DNA from: Clostridia bacterium | GTDB lineage: Bacteria > Bacillota > Clostridia > Oscillospirales > CAG-382 | DNA: 64,000 nucleotides | Assembly (NCBI GenBank): GCA_017429165.1 | Contig: JAFRPL010000032.1 | Coordinates: 109,007-173,006, forward strand | Reading direction: 5' to 3' | Shown here: one piece after another, positions 45,432 to 55,122 of the stretch | Position numbering within the stretch: the first letter of the stretch is position 1 | Layout: every line of letters starts with the position of its first letter | The notes under the pieces: generated by a model | The model's database searches: none | Seen by the model: only the letters and a program-made list of their open reading frames with translations | Told to the model about the DNA's origin: nothing | Translations under genes and position numbers: made by a program

Positions 45432-47435
45432 ATGAAACTTACCTGGAAAGAAAAATGCGATATCCTGGCTCAGGATATGTGTATGCGTCATCTTTTCGAC
45501 ACCCTTTGTCTTATGGATCAGGAATTCGCCGTATGGCTCGAAGACGGCGAAGTAAAGACATATGATTACAAATATCTTAAATCACACGCGCTTGCATGCG
45601 CCGAAAATATAGAAAAGATAGGTCTGGGCGAACCCGGCGGCTGGACCGGGATCGCGGTGGACACCTGCAAGGAATGGCCGATCTTCTTCTGGGGGCTGCT
45701 CGCCTCCGGAAGAAACGCGCTGCTTCTGGATCCGTCTCTCGACGACGCCGGTATAGCTCATCTTATGAAACAGGCCGGCGCCAAATCGCTCATCACGCGC
45801 CGCAAACGCGAACTCGACATACAGCAGATCGCTCCCGAAGAAGCGCTCGGCGCCGCCGACGCACCAAGCGAGGGTTACGAGCCGCACTGGGCGGATCTCA
45901 TAGCCGCCTGCACTTCCGGCACCACCAGCACGTCGCGCGTGTACGTTTACAACGGCGAGGCGGTCTGCCGTCAGATAATCGGCTTTGCCAAACATCAGCA
46001 GTACCCCTGCCTCACTTCCGAAGAATTCGGCCCGCTGAGAGTAGTGGCGTTCCTGCCCTTCAACCATATATTCGGGCTCATCGCCAACCTTATCACCATG
46101 CCGTTCCAGAACCAGTCGCAGATATTCCTTAAAGACCGCGCGCCGCAGACGATACTCGAGACAGCGCGCAAATGCGACGCCAAAGTCATACTCACCGTTC
46201 CCCTGCTCGTCAATTCCATTTCCTCCACCATAAAAAAGCGAGTATCGCAGCAGTCGGCGTTCAAGCGCGGCGCTTTCAAGGTGATGCAGAGCATATCACT
46301 CACCTGTCAGCGGATCAATCCGCTGTGGGGGCTCAAGGTCGGCAAAAAGCTCTTCAAATCCGTAAATAAAAACCTGTTCGGCGACGGATTCAAAGAATTC
46401 GTCGTGGGCGGCGCGCACACTCCCGAAGAGCATCTGCGCACCGTGAACTCGCTGGGCTACGCCGTGACCGTGGGGTTCGGCATGACCGAGACCGCCATAA
46501 CTTCTTACGAAAACAAGATCGACCTCAAGACCCGCCTTTCGGGCAGCGTGGGACTTCCCCTCCCCATCACCGAATATAAGGTCCGTCCTGACGGGAACGA
46601 TCCCAAACACGGCGAGCTGCTCATCCGCTGCAACGCCATGCACATAGGCCGTATGGATAACGGCGTGATGGTGCCGCCCGTGGTCGACGAGGACGGCTAT
46701 TTCGCCACAGGCGACGTGGTCCGCATAGGCGATAAGGGCAGGATGTGGATCGAAGGCCGCATAAAGGACGTCATCATAGGCGAATCCGGCGAAAACGTCT
46801 ACCCCGACGAGATAGAGGACACCTTTGCCGGGATCGAGGGAGTCGAGCAGCTGGCGGTGTTCTGCACAAAACCCGGCGAGACCGAGCTCGTCACCGCAAT
46901 GTTCAACGTCGGCGACAAATATAACGACAAAGAATACATAGCTTCGCTCGTCGCGGAGGTCGACAAACGCAACAAGACTCTGCAGCCGCTCAAACGGCTC
47001 AAGGCGGCGTACGTCACTTCCAATGCGCTGCCCGTGGTGAGCTCGATCAAGATCAAGCGCGCCGCATTGCGCGAAGGCATAGAAAAAGGCACTTTCGCCT
47101 GCAAACGCATAGCGCTGGGCGGGGTCGAATACAACGAAGAGATCAAGCCCGCCGGCGAAGCCGCGTCCGTGCCAGCAGGCGAGGATCTGGAAGAACTCAA
47201 GGCAAAGATAAAAACCTGCTTTGCCAAAGAGTTGGAGATCGACGAATCGCTGATAAAAGACGATTCCACGTTTGCCGACGAGCTGGGCGGCGACAGTCTG
47301 CACCGCCTGGGCGCTCTGCTCAGGGTGGAAGAGGAATTCGGCGTGAAGATACCCGAAAACGCATACGAATACTGCACCACCGTGAACGATCTCGCCGCGC
47401 TTATCAAAGACCTGCGCGAAAAGAAAGCGCGGTAA
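45432..47435 (+). CDS. Fused adenylation enzyme and acyl carrier protein
   Basis: The 667-residue protein is an AMP-forming acyl/aminoacyl-activating enzyme (ANL superfamily) with TSGTTST (P-loop), GFGMTET, ATGDVVRIGDKGRMWIEGRIKD and the lysine of IKIKRAAL near residue 535. A carrier protein domain follows at about 595-667 with GGDSLHRLG; its Ser is the expected phosphopantetheine site. The fusion would activate an acid as AMP ester and load it onto its own carrier. No polyketide or peptide synthetase genes are nearby. The ATG at 45432 has AAGGAG eight bases upstream. Confidence 0.88.
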   Translation: MKLTWKEKCDILAQDMCMRHLFDTLCLMDQEFAVWLEDGEVKTYDYKYLKSHALACAENIEKIGLGEPGGWTGIAVDTCKEWPIFFWGLLASGRNALLLDPSLDDAGIAHLMKQAGAKSLITRRKRELDIQQIAPEEALGAADAPSEGYEPHWADLIAACTSGTTSTSRVYVYNGEAVCRQIIGFAKHQQYPCLTSEEFGPLRVVAFLPFNHIFGLIANLITMPFQNQSQIFLKDRAPQTILETARKCDAKVILTVPLLVNSISSTIKKRVSQQSAFKRGAFKVMQSISLTCQRINPLWGLKVGKKLFKSVNKNLFGDGFKEFVVGGAHTPEEHLRTVNSLGYAVTVGFGMTETAITSYENKIDLKTRLSGSVGLPLPITEYKVRPDGNDPKHGELLIRCNAMHIGRMDNGVMVPPVVDEDGYFATGDVVRIGDKGRMWIEGRIKDVIIGESGENVYPDEIEDTFAGIEGVEQLAVFCTKPGETELVTAMFNVGDKYNDKEYIASLVAEVDKRNKTLQPLKRLKAAYVTSNALPVVSSIKIKRAALREGIEKGTFACKRIALGGVEYNEEIKPAGEAASVPAGEDLEELKAKIKTCFAKELEIDESLIKDDSTFADELGGDSLHRLGALLRVEEEFGVKIPENAYEYCTTVNDLAALIKDLREKKAR

Positions 47436-47451
47436 AGGAATAAAAACAAGA

Positions 47452-47473
47452 CCGGCAGCCGAACGGCTGCCGG
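47452..47473. terminator. Intrinsic terminator
   Basis: A 9-bp stem (47452-47460 with 47465-47473) with a four-base loop is followed by GTTTTTT. It ends the adenylation-ACP gene; the convergent dockerin gene stops at 47490. Confidence 0.87.
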
Positions 47474-47489
47474 GTTTTTTATGCGATGT

Positions 47490-48275
47490 TCAGGTCAGAG
47501 GATATTCGGAGGGGAACAGCACGTGGCGGAGCAGATACACCGCGTCGTCGCTGGTAACGAAACCGTCGCCGGTGAAATCGGCTGTGACGAGGGGGTCTTC
47601 GATATTGTAAGCCGCGGGGAACAGCACGTAGCGGAGCAGATACACCGCGTCGCTGCTGTCCACGTCGCCGTCGCGGTCGACGTCGCCGCGCTGATACTGC
47701 GCGCCGGCTGTGACGGTGACGGTCACGCCCGTGCCGGCGTAAAGCTGGGAAACTTCGATATCGGCGTTAAGTCCGTAACGGACGTCGAACACCTCGAAAA
47801 CGTGCGGCGCAGTAAGGTCCGAGCCGGGGGTCTGCAGATACGGTATGGTGACGCTTTGCCCCGAGGCGAACAGGTTGCGCTTTTGCCCCGTGCCTTTGAG
47901 GATACTTTCCACGGTGACCCAGTCGATATAGCAGAATTCCACCACGCCGGGCGTGGTTGAAACGAGGATGAGCTGATCTTCGATAGCCGCCGGGAAGTTC
48001 GACGCCACGGGCGTGACGATATAGCCCGAACCCGTGGGGATGGAGAACGCCGAAGTGTCGTACCTGAGCTTGAAACGGACGCAGGTGATGTAGTTATCTA
48101 CTTCTACGGCGGGCACGGATTCCAGCGTGAGCTTGAGACCGCCGCCGGCCCCTTCCGTAAATTCAAATCCCACGGAAAGTCCGCTCTGTCCCGCGGCGAA
48201 GACCGAACCGAGCGCAAGCAGCGCCGCTATGACGAAAGCCGCCGCGGCGGCAGCCGCTTTTTTGAATAATGTCAT
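47490..48275 (-). CDS. Small secreted protein with cohesin-like domain and dockerin
   Basis: The 261-residue product has a signal peptide ending near FAAG (about residue 29), a single beta-sandwich at about 32-190 with YITCVRFKLRYDTSAF and VVEFCYIDW, a layout like cohesins and family 3 carbohydrate-binding modules, and a C-terminal dockerin (about 195-258) with two loops, VDRDGDVDSSDA and ADFTGDGFVTSDDA. The dockerin makes it an exported part of a multi-protein complex; the cohesin reading of the first domain is tentative. It is the shortest dockerin protein here and has its own promoter. Confidence 0.82.
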   Translation of the reverse strand: MTLFKKAAAAAAAFVIAALLALGSVFAAGQSGLSVGFEFTEGAGGGLKLTLESVPAVEVDNYITCVRFKLRYDTSAFSIPTGSGYIVTPVASNFPAAIEDQLILVSTTPGVVEFCYIDWVTVESILKGTGQKRNLFASGQSVTIPYLQTPGSDLTAPHVFEVFDVRYGLNADIEVSQLYAGTGVTVTVTAGAQYQRGDVDRDGDVDSSDAVYLLRYVLFPAAYNIEDPLVTADFTGDGFVTSDDAVYLLRHVLFPSEYPLT

Positions 48276-48323
48276 ATCTGTCCCCTTTCCGCAAAACAGA
48301 ATTCTTTTATGATTTGCAGTATG

Positions 48324-48352
48324 ATTATAACATCAGCCGCAATGTTTGTCAA
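48324..48352 (-). promoter_or_regulatory. Consensus sigma-A promoter of the cohesin-like gene
   Basis: On the minus strand TTGACA (48347-48352) and TATAAT (48324-48329) are 17 bases apart. Confidence 0.85.
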
Positions 48353-48436
48353 TAGACAAGATACGCGCGCAAAGCATCTTTGAGCGAAAAAGCGTTTTTA
48401 TGTTTGAAATACAGCGAAAATCTATGTATTTTGCTA

Positions 48437-48465
48437 TTGCAATTTTAATTGCTTTGCTGTATTAT
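48437..48465 (+). promoter_or_regulatory. Probable promoter of the ABC exporter-glyS run
   Basis: TTGCAA (48437-48442) and TATTAT (48460-48465) are 17 bases apart. The 75 bases that follow have a GC-rich hairpin and no clear Shine-Dalgarno before the ATG. Confidence 0.5.
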
Positions 48466-48549
48466 TATGTACAATAGTATAAGAATGCCGTTTTCTACCG
48501 GCCGACTGTCGCCGACGCCGCGCGCGGCGCACGCGACTTGATTAGTTTT

Positions 48550-50829
48550 ATGATTTCCTTAAAGAAGTTTTCCCCTTCTGTCGTCGCCTATTTCGGCGAA
48601 AAAGGCATTGCCGCTGACGAATGCCTTATGAGCTGCGAAAGCGACCTGGGGACCGACGGCGTGAGCAAAAACGTTTACGCCCTCGTAACAAAAGAAAAAA
48701 TAGCCGTTGCCGAAGGCTTTATCGGCTTTGAAGGCAAAGCCAAAGCGAGCGCGAGGACCGAGATATTCACCTGCACCGCCTACCGCGAATTTCTGCTTGA
48801 AAAATGCGAAAACATCAAAGTGGAGCTTTTCATTTCGAGCGGACGCGCGGTCTGCGATTACGAAGGCGAGACCGCCGAGATCGCCCGCTTCACCTTCGCC
48901 TGCCGCCACGATGTAAACATACTTTGCGATATTGCCAATCAGCTCAAAAAAGACGGCAAGATCGACGAAGAAAAGCTTAAGCACGAAAACGAAGACGAGC
49001 ATTTCTGCCCCAAGTGCCACCGCAGATATCCCGACCAGGACCGCAAGATCTGCCCCAAGTGTATGGAAAAGGCCAAGCTCGTAAAGCGCCTGCTCAAGAT
49101 GTTCGTGAGATATAAGTATTACATTATGCTCATACTGCTCACGTTCGCGCTGGTCGCGGGGCTGAGAGTCATAACGCCCTACGTTTCAAACAAGATGTTC
49201 ATAAGCGACGTGCTCACTCCGGGCGGGAGCATGTACGGCGAAATAGGCAAGATCCTTATCATGATAGTGGGCGTGCGGCTCATATCGCTGCTGATTTCCA
49301 TAGTGAACGGCATCATTTCGGCAAAAGTCGCCGCGGACGTGGTATACGATCTCAAGAAGACCATCTTCAACACGATAGGCGGTCTTTCCATGCGGTTCTT
49401 CACCAACCGTCAGACCGGCGGACTTATGACGCAGATCAATTCCGACGCCACCCAGATCTACTGGTTCTTCTGCGACGGGTTCCCCTACCTGCTCACCAAC
49501 ATGGTGCAGCTCCTGGTGGTGCTCGCCGTGATGCTGACGATGGATCCGCTGCTCACGCTTTTCACATTCATAACCATACCCGTGTTCTTTCTCACTTTCA
49601 AGATCACGTTCACCCTGTTCGAAAAGCTACACGCAAGGGCGTATTCCAAGCGCCGCGCGTACAATTCGCTCATCTCCGACGTGCTCAACGGTATGAGAGT
49701 GGTAAAATCCTTCTCACGCGAGGAAGAAGAGATGGGACGTTTTCAGAAGCGTTCCAAGGCACAGGCAGACGCGCAGGAAAAGATAGGCGTCACCGCCAGC
49801 AAGACTTTCCGCACCATCGGCTTTATAATGAAGCTGGGTTCGTTCGTGGTCTGGGGCGTGGGCGGCTGGCAGATAATCCAGCATACCGGCGGTATGGACT
49901 ACGGCAGGCTCGCCACTTTCGTGGCGTACGTGGCGATGATATACGACCCGCTCGATTTCTTCGCCGATATTTCCAACTGGTGGTCCGAATGCCTAAACGC
50001 GCTGCAGCGTCTGTTTGAGATAAACGATTCCATACCCGAGATAAAAGAAGCCGAAAATCCCGTAGACGCCGACGTGAACGGCGAAGTGGAGTTCGACGAC
50101 GTGGTGTTTTCATACGAAGAAAACCGCACGGTGATAGATCACGTTTCGTTCAAGGTGCCCGCCGGTTCGACACTGGGCATAGTCGGGCACACCGGCGCCG
50201 GTAAATCCACGCTCGCCAACCTGCTTACGCGGCTTTACGACCCCAACGAGGGCAGCATAAAGATCGACGGCGTGGATCTGAAGGATTATTCGTTCGACAC
50301 GCTGCGTCGTTCCGTAGCCATAGTATCGCAGGAAACTTATCTGTTCCGCGGCACCATAATGGAAAACATACGCTACGCGCGGCCCGACGCCACCAACGAA
50401 GAGATAATAAACGCGGCGAAGATCGCTTCGGCGCACGAATTCATAATAAAATATCCCGACGCGTACGAGACCGTGATAGGTTTCGGCGGCAAGGAGCTTT
50501 CAGGCGGCGAAAAGCAGCGCGTTTCGATAGCGCGTGCGGTGCTTAGGAACCCCGCCATACTCATACTCGACGAGGCGACCGCAGCCATGGACACACAGAC
50601 CGAGCGTTCGATTCAGGAAGCGCTTGAGAAGCTGACCAAGGACCGCACGACGATAATCATCGCTCACCGGCTTTCGACCCTGCGTGAAGCTGACAAACTG
50701 ATAGTGCTGGACAAGGGCAAGATGCCCGAGGAAGGCACGGCTCAGGAGCTTTTGAAGAAGAAGGGCAAGTATTACGAGCTGTACAAGATGCAGCTCGAGG
50801 CCCTTAAGACCATAGGCATTGAGGAATAA
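48550..50829 (+). CDS. ABC half-exporter with N-terminal domain and zinc ribbon (first)
   Basis: The roughly 759-residue protein is an ABC exporter half: six transmembrane segments (about 180-450) and an ATPase with Walker A GHTGAGKST, signature LSGGEKQR and Walker [13 protein letters not shown]. Before the membrane part it has about 145 residues of mixed structure and then a zinc ribbon, HFCPKCHRRYPDQDRKICPKC shortened here, with two CPKC pairs. Exporters normally lack this front end. The ATG at 48550 has no obvious ribosome-binding site and a TTG at 48538 is possible. It lies five bases before the DUF1854 gene. Confidence 0.88.
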   Translation: MISLKKFSPSVVAYFGEKGIAADECLMSCESDLGTDGVSKNVYALVTKEKIAVAEGFIGFEGKAKASARTEIFTCTAYREFLLEKCENIKVELFISSGRAVCDYEGETAEIARFTFACRHDVNILCDIANQLKKDGKIDEEKLKHENEDEHFCPKCHRRYPDQDRKICPKCMEKAKLVKRLLKMFVRYKYYIMLILLTFALVAGLRVITPYVSNKMFISDVLTPGGSMYGEIGKILIMIVGVRLISLLISIVNGIISAKVAADVVYDLKKTIFNTIGGLSMRFFTNRQTGGLMTQINSDATQIYWFFCDGFPYLLTNMVQLLVVLAVMLTMDPLLTLFTFITIPVFFLTFKITFTLFEKLHARAYSKRRAYNSLISDVLNGMRVVKSFSREEEEMGRFQKRSKAQADAQEKIGVTASKTFRTIGFIMKLGSFVVWGVGGWQIIQHTGGMDYGRLATFVAYVAMIYDPLDFFADISNWWSECLNALQRLFEINDSIPEIKEAENPVDADVNGEVEFDDVVFSYEENRTVIDHVSFKVPAGSTLGIVGHTGAGKSTLANLLTRLYDPNEGSIKIDGVDLKDYSFDTLRRSVAIVSQETYLFRGTIMENIRYARPDATNEEIINAAKIASAHEFIIKYPDAYETVIGFGGKELSGGEKQRVSIARAVLRNPAILILDEATAAMDTQTERSIQEALEKLTKDRTTIIIAHRLSTLREADKLIVLDKGKMPEEGTAQELLKKKGKYYELYKMQLEALKTIGIEE

Positions 50830-50834
50830 GCGAT

Positions 50835-51407
50835 ATGGAACACAAGAACGATTTTTTGAATATTGTAAAGATCGAATACCTTACCCCCGAAAACGCCAAG
50901 TTTTCCGAGACTGCCAACGGGTTTCCCAAAATGGAGGCGTTCATACCCAAGGTGAAAAAGGACGACCTTGAAGAAAGCGTCGACGATACCGCGCCCGTGT
51001 GGCAGGATCTGGGCAGGGTGTTCTTCCACCGCGCGTTCCCCTACGACAGCGCCGAAAATTTCATTTCGGTCACCGATAAGGAAGGCAACGAATACGGGCT
51101 GATACGCTCACTTTCGGAATTCGACGGCGCGGGGCGCGAGATCATAGAGCGCGAGCTCAAACGCAAATACTACACTCCGGTCATAACAAAAATAAAATCC
51201 GTCAAAGAGCGGTTCGGGTATTCCTACTGGGAGGTCGAGACCGAAAGCGGGAGCGCCTCGTTCGCCATGCACGACACGTTCCGCAACACCGCGAAGATAT
51301 CCGAAGAGCGCGTTGTGCTTACCGACGTCGACGGGAACAGATACGAAATAAAGGACGTTTTTGCGCTCGACCGCAAAAGCTACCGCAAGATAGAGCTTTA
51401 TCTCTAA
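50835..51407 (+). CDS. DUF1854 family protein between two ABC exporters
   Basis: The 190-residue protein has the DUF1854 pattern: YLTPENAKF near the start, a middle stretch DLGRVFFHRAFPYD, then YYTPVITKI and VLTDVDGNRYEIKDVFALDRKS at the end. There is no membrane segment. The family often sits beside ABC transporters and is sometimes labelled cyanophycin-associated, but no role is proven. It lies between the two half-exporters (5 and 11 bases away), so it is likely a partner or regulator of that transporter. Confidence 0.82.
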   Translation: MEHKNDFLNIVKIEYLTPENAKFSETANGFPKMEAFIPKVKKDDLEESVDDTAPVWQDLGRVFFHRAFPYDSAENFISVTDKEGNEYGLIRSLSEFDGAGREIIERELKRKYYTPVITKIKSVKERFGYSYWEVETESGSASFAMHDTFRNTAKISEERVVLTDVDGNRYEIKDVFALDRKSYRKIELYL

Positions 51408-51418
51408 AGGAAATTCTT

Positions 51419-53647
51419 ATGTTACCGAGATTAAAGATCGACAGTCATTATTACGACGACGCCATGCAGCGCGCTGCCGAAGCGTTCGGCGCCGAGCCGC
51501 TGTTCGGGTTCAGGTTCGACCTGGACCGCGACAACGTCCCGTGCGCGGGGTACGGCTGCGCCGACGCCGAAAAGGTATGCGTATGCCGCGGCGAAGAGGT
51601 CATGACTGCCGAGATCGACTCAATGGACGATATAGAATACGTACAGTATATCGGCTGCGCCGCCATCGAGTACACGTTCGACGGCGAAAGGTACGAACTT
51701 TGCAGGTCGGATATGAAAAACGCCGTGGCGCTGCAGAACACCGTGAAGCGCCTGCGTTCGCTGCATGAAGGCAAGGATATAGGTCATATAAGCGAAAACG
51801 AAGACGAGACCGCCTGCCCGGTGTGCGGCACTCCGTACCGCGCCGGCTCAAAGATATGCCCCAACTGCGCGGACCGCAAAAAGCTGCTCACGCGGCTGCT
51901 CCCCGTGGCTAAACCGCACGCGGTCCCTCTGCTGATAAGTCTGGCGCTGTATTTCGCGGGGGTCGGCTTAAGCATTTACAACGGTATGATCAACCGCACG
52001 CTGGTCGACGACTATCTGCACACCGACACGCCGAAACAGGAAGGTTTCTGGTGGGTGATAGCCGTGATGGTGGGAGTGGCGCTGTTTTCGGCGCTGCTGC
52101 CGATGGTGCGCGGCATTATATTTGCGAAAGTGGGCAACCGCATAACGGTCAAGCTGCGCCGTGACGTTTACGAAAAGGTCCAGGCGATGTCGCTTTCGGG
52201 CATCAGCCGCCGCACCGCGGGCGAGATAATCACCCGCGTCACCTCGGATACCGACGTGATGCGCGAATTCCTCGTTTCGATACTCCCCGACGTGCTGCGG
52301 ATTTCGCTGACTTTCATAGGCATAAGCATAGCGATGTTCATAATCAACTGGAAGCTGACGCTTATGATACTGATACCGGTGCCGCTCATAATACTCATGT
52401 TCTATTTTCTCAGGACCTTTATGAACTCCATCTACCACCGGCAGTGGCACGCCGAGGAGGCGGTCAATTCCCTGCTGCACGACGTCTTTTCGGGGATACG
52501 CGTGGTAAAGGTGTTCGGTACCGAAAAATACGAAAGCGAACGGTTCGACAAAGCGGCGCGCAGGGTGCGCGATATTTCCAAAAAGAATGAAGTCACCTGG
52601 AACAAGATAATGCCGTTCGCCGAATTCCTGCTTGGCATAGGCGAATACGCCATACTGTTCTTTGTGGGTTCTGCCATAATCGCCGGCACTTCATCGCTTG
52701 GCGAGCTCACGCAGTTTTTGACGTATGTCGGACTCATCTACGGACCGCTCAGACAGGCGGCGTTCCTGCCCAGGCGCTTTGCAAGAGCGATGACTTCCGC
52801 CGCAAAGGTCTTTGAACTTATAGACGAAGAACCCGACGTCGCTAACGGCGAAAACGCGGTGGATCGCGAAATAACCGGCAACATACATTTTGAAAAAGTG
52901 TATTTCGGCTACAACAACTACGAAGACGTGCTCAAAAACATAACGCTGGATATAAACAAAGGCGAAATGGCGGGCATAGTCGGCCGCAGCGGCGTGGGCA
53001 AATCCACCATGATAAACCTCGTCATGCGTCTGTACGACGTACGCAGCGGAAGAATAACCGTGGACGGCGTGGACCTGCGCGATTACGACCAGCACTGTCT
53101 GCGTTCGCAGATAGGCGTGGTGCTGCAGGAAACGTATCTGTTCAGGGGCACCATATATTCCAATATAGCATACGCGCGCCCCGGCTGCACGAGCGACGAC
53201 GTCATACGCGCCGCCAAGCTCGCCAACGCGCACGAATTCATAATGCGTCTGCCCGACGCCTACAACACGCTGGTCGGCGAGCGAGGCCAGACTCTTTCCG
53301 GCGGCGAACGCCAGCGCATAGCGATAGCGCGCGCGATACTGCGCGACCCTAAGATACTCATACTGGACGAAGCGACGGCTTCGCTCGATACAAAGACCGA
53401 AAAGCTCATACAGGACGCGCTTGAAAAACTCATTTCGGGCAGGACGACGATAGCCATAGCGCACCGGCTTTCCACGCTGCGCAACGCGACCAAGCTCGTG
53501 GTGCTGGAAAAAGGCGAGATCGAAGAAATGGGCACGCACGAAGAGCTTATACTCAACAAAAAACGTTATTACAAACTCGTCATGGCGCAAAGGCAGATGT
53601 CCAAGATGAAAAAGAGCGACACGACGAAACCGGAGGTCATCAAATGA
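51419..53647 (+). CDS. ABC half-exporter with N-terminal domain and zinc ribbon (second)
   Basis: The 742-residue protein has the same architecture as the first exporter: about 125 residues of mixed structure, a zinc ribbon ([19 protein letters not shown]), six membrane segments and an ATPase with Walker [10 protein letters not shown], signature LSGGERQR and Walker [13 protein letters not shown]. Both ATPases have intact catalytic motifs. The pair probably forms a heterodimeric exporter; the cargo is unknown. Its stop overlaps the glyS start by four bases (ATGA), so translation is coupled. Confidence 0.88.
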   Translation: MLPRLKIDSHYYDDAMQRAAEAFGAEPLFGFRFDLDRDNVPCAGYGCADAEKVCVCRGEEVMTAEIDSMDDIEYVQYIGCAAIEYTFDGERYELCRSDMKNAVALQNTVKRLRSLHEGKDIGHISENEDETACPVCGTPYRAGSKICPNCADRKKLLTRLLPVAKPHAVPLLISLALYFAGVGLSIYNGMINRTLVDDYLHTDTPKQEGFWWVIAVMVGVALFSALLPMVRGIIFAKVGNRITVKLRRDVYEKVQAMSLSGISRRTAGEIITRVTSDTDVMREFLVSILPDVLRISLTFIGISIAMFIINWKLTLMILIPVPLIILMFYFLRTFMNSIYHRQWHAEEAVNSLLHDVFSGIRVVKVFGTEKYESERFDKAARRVRDISKKNEVTWNKIMPFAEFLLGIGEYAILFFVGSAIIAGTSSLGELTQFLTYVGLIYGPLRQAAFLPRRFARAMTSAAKVFELIDEEPDVANGENAVDREITGNIHFEKVYFGYNNYEDVLKNITLDINKGEMAGIVGRSGVGKSTMINLVMRLYDVRSGRITVDGVDLRDYDQHCLRSQIGVVLQETYLFRGTIYSNIAYARPGCTSDDVIRAAKLANAHEFIMRLPDAYNTLVGERGQTLSGGERQRIAIARAILRDPKILILDEATASLDTKTEKLIQDALEKLISGRTTIAIAHRLSTLRNATKLVVLEKGEIEEMGTHEELILNKKRYYKLVMAQRQMSKMKKSDTTKPEVIK

Positions 53648-55068
53648 AAAACACCGAAAAAACAATGGATAAGATCGTAGCCCTGTGCAAAGGCCGCGGA
53701 TTTATCTACGCCGGCAGCGAGATCTACGGCGGACTTGCCAACACCTGGGACTACGGCCCTTTGGGCGTTGAGCTCAAGAATAACGTCAAGCGCGCGTGGT
53801 GGAAAAAGTTCGTGCAGGAAAACCGCTACAACGTGGGGCTCGACGCCGCCATACTCATGAACCCGCAGACCTGGGTGGCTTCGGGACATCTGGGCGGGTT
53901 TTCCGACCCGCTTATGGACTGCCGCCAGTGCAAGGAGCGCTTCCGCGCCGACAAGCTCATAGAAGACTGGGCGGCGGAAAACGCATACACGCTCGAAAAG
54001 CCCATAGACGCGTTTTCGCAGGCGGAAATGAAGCAGTTCATAGACGATCACAATATCCCCTGCCCTTCCTGCGGCAAGCACGATTTTACCGATATAAGGC
54101 AGTTCAACCTTATGTTCAAGACCTTCCAGGGCGTTACAGAGGACGCGAAGAACACCGTGTATCTGCGCCCCGAGACCGCGCAGGGCATATTCGTAAACTT
54201 TGCCAACGTACAGCGCACCACGCGCCGCAAGCTGCCGTTCGGCATAGGGCAGATCGGCAAATCGTTCCGCAACGAGATCACGCCGGGCAACTTTATTTTC
54301 CGCGTGCGCGAATTCGAGCAGATGGAGCTTGAATTCTTCTGCAAACCGGATACGGATCTGGAATGGTTCGAGTACTGGCGTTCGTTCTGCCGCGACTGGC
54401 TGCTTTCGCTGGGGCTCAAAGAAGAAAACCTACGCCTGCGCGACCACGACAAGGAAGAGCTTTGCTTCTATTCCAAGGCGACCACCGATTTCGAGTTCCT
54501 GTTCCCGTTCGGATGGGGCGAGCTGTGGGGCGTCGCCGACAGGACGAATTACGACCTCACCCAGCACATAAACTGCTCCGGTCAGGATCTGACCTACTTT
54601 GACCAGGAACAGAACGAGCGTTATATCCCCTACGTCATAGAGCCCTCGCTCGGCGTGGAGCGTTCGGTGCTGGCGTTCCTGTGCGATGCGTACGACGAGG
54701 AAAACATAGGGACCGAAGAAAAGCCCGACGTGCGCACCGTGCTGCATCTGCATCCCGCGCTGGCGCCCTTTAAGGCCGCAGTGCTTCCGCTTTCCAAGAA
54801 GCTGGGCGACAAGGCGCAGGAAATAGCCGACGAGCTTTGCAAGTACTTCCCCGTGGATTACGACGAGGCGGGCTCGATAGGCAAGCGCTACCGCCGCGAA
54901 GACGAGATAGGCACCCCGTTCTGCATCACCGTGGATTTCCAGACCGTGGGCGACGAGAACACGCCCGCCGACGGCTGTGTGACCGTACGCGACCGCGACA
55001 CGATGGAACAGGTGCGTATCCCCATAGCCGAAGTGCGCAAGTATATAGAAGACAGAATGGTATTCTGA
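53644..55068 (+). CDS. glyS: Glycyl-tRNA synthetase (single-chain, class II)
   Basis: The 474-residue enzyme is the dimeric alpha2-type synthetase, of normal length, with [19 protein letters not shown] near the start, motif 2 [21 protein letters not shown] (partly quoted), and motif 3 [10 protein letters not shown]. The C-terminal anticodon-binding domain carries [10 protein letters not shown] and [17 protein letters not shown]. It charges glycine onto its tRNA. It is the last gene of the exporter run with no T-box leader of its own, which is unusual for a Clostridia synthetase. Confidence 0.96.
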   Translation: MKNTEKTMDKIVALCKGRGFIYAGSEIYGGLANTWDYGPLGVELKNNVKRAWWKKFVQENRYNVGLDAAILMNPQTWVASGHLGGFSDPLMDCRQCKERFRADKLIEDWAAENAYTLEKPIDAFSQAEMKQFIDDHNIPCPSCGKHDFTDIRQFNLMFKTFQGVTEDAKNTVYLRPETAQGIFVNFANVQRTTRRKLPFGIGQIGKSFRNEITPGNFIFRVREFEQMELEFFCKPDTDLEWFEYWRSFCRDWLLSLGLKEENLRLRDHDKEELCFYSKATTDFEFLFPFGWGELWGVADRTNYDLTQHINCSGQDLTYFDQEQNERYIPYVIEPSLGVERSVLAFLCDAYDEENIGTEEKPDVRTVLHLHPALAPFKAAVLPLSKKLGDKAQEIADELCKYFPVDYDEAGSIGKRYRREDEIGTPFCITVDFQTVGDENTPADGCVTVRDRDTMEQVRIPIAEVRKYIEDRMVF

Positions 55069-55076
55069 AAACAAAT

Positions 55077-55108
55077 ACGGCTTTTGCGGCGTACGCCGCA
55101 AAAGCCGT
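55077..55108. terminator. Hairpin terminator between convergent genes
   Basis: A perfect 14-bp stem (55077-55090 with 55095-55108) and four-base loop separate glyS from the minus-strand Cys-rich gene. The plus side has only a weak T tail; the minus side has a T-rich one. Confidence 0.72.
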
Positions 55109-55122
55109 TCGCTTATATCGCT

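Noticed and set aside
53560..53644. T-box leader for glyS
   Set aside because: The region before glyS is coding sequence of the exporter; there is no T-box core or terminator.
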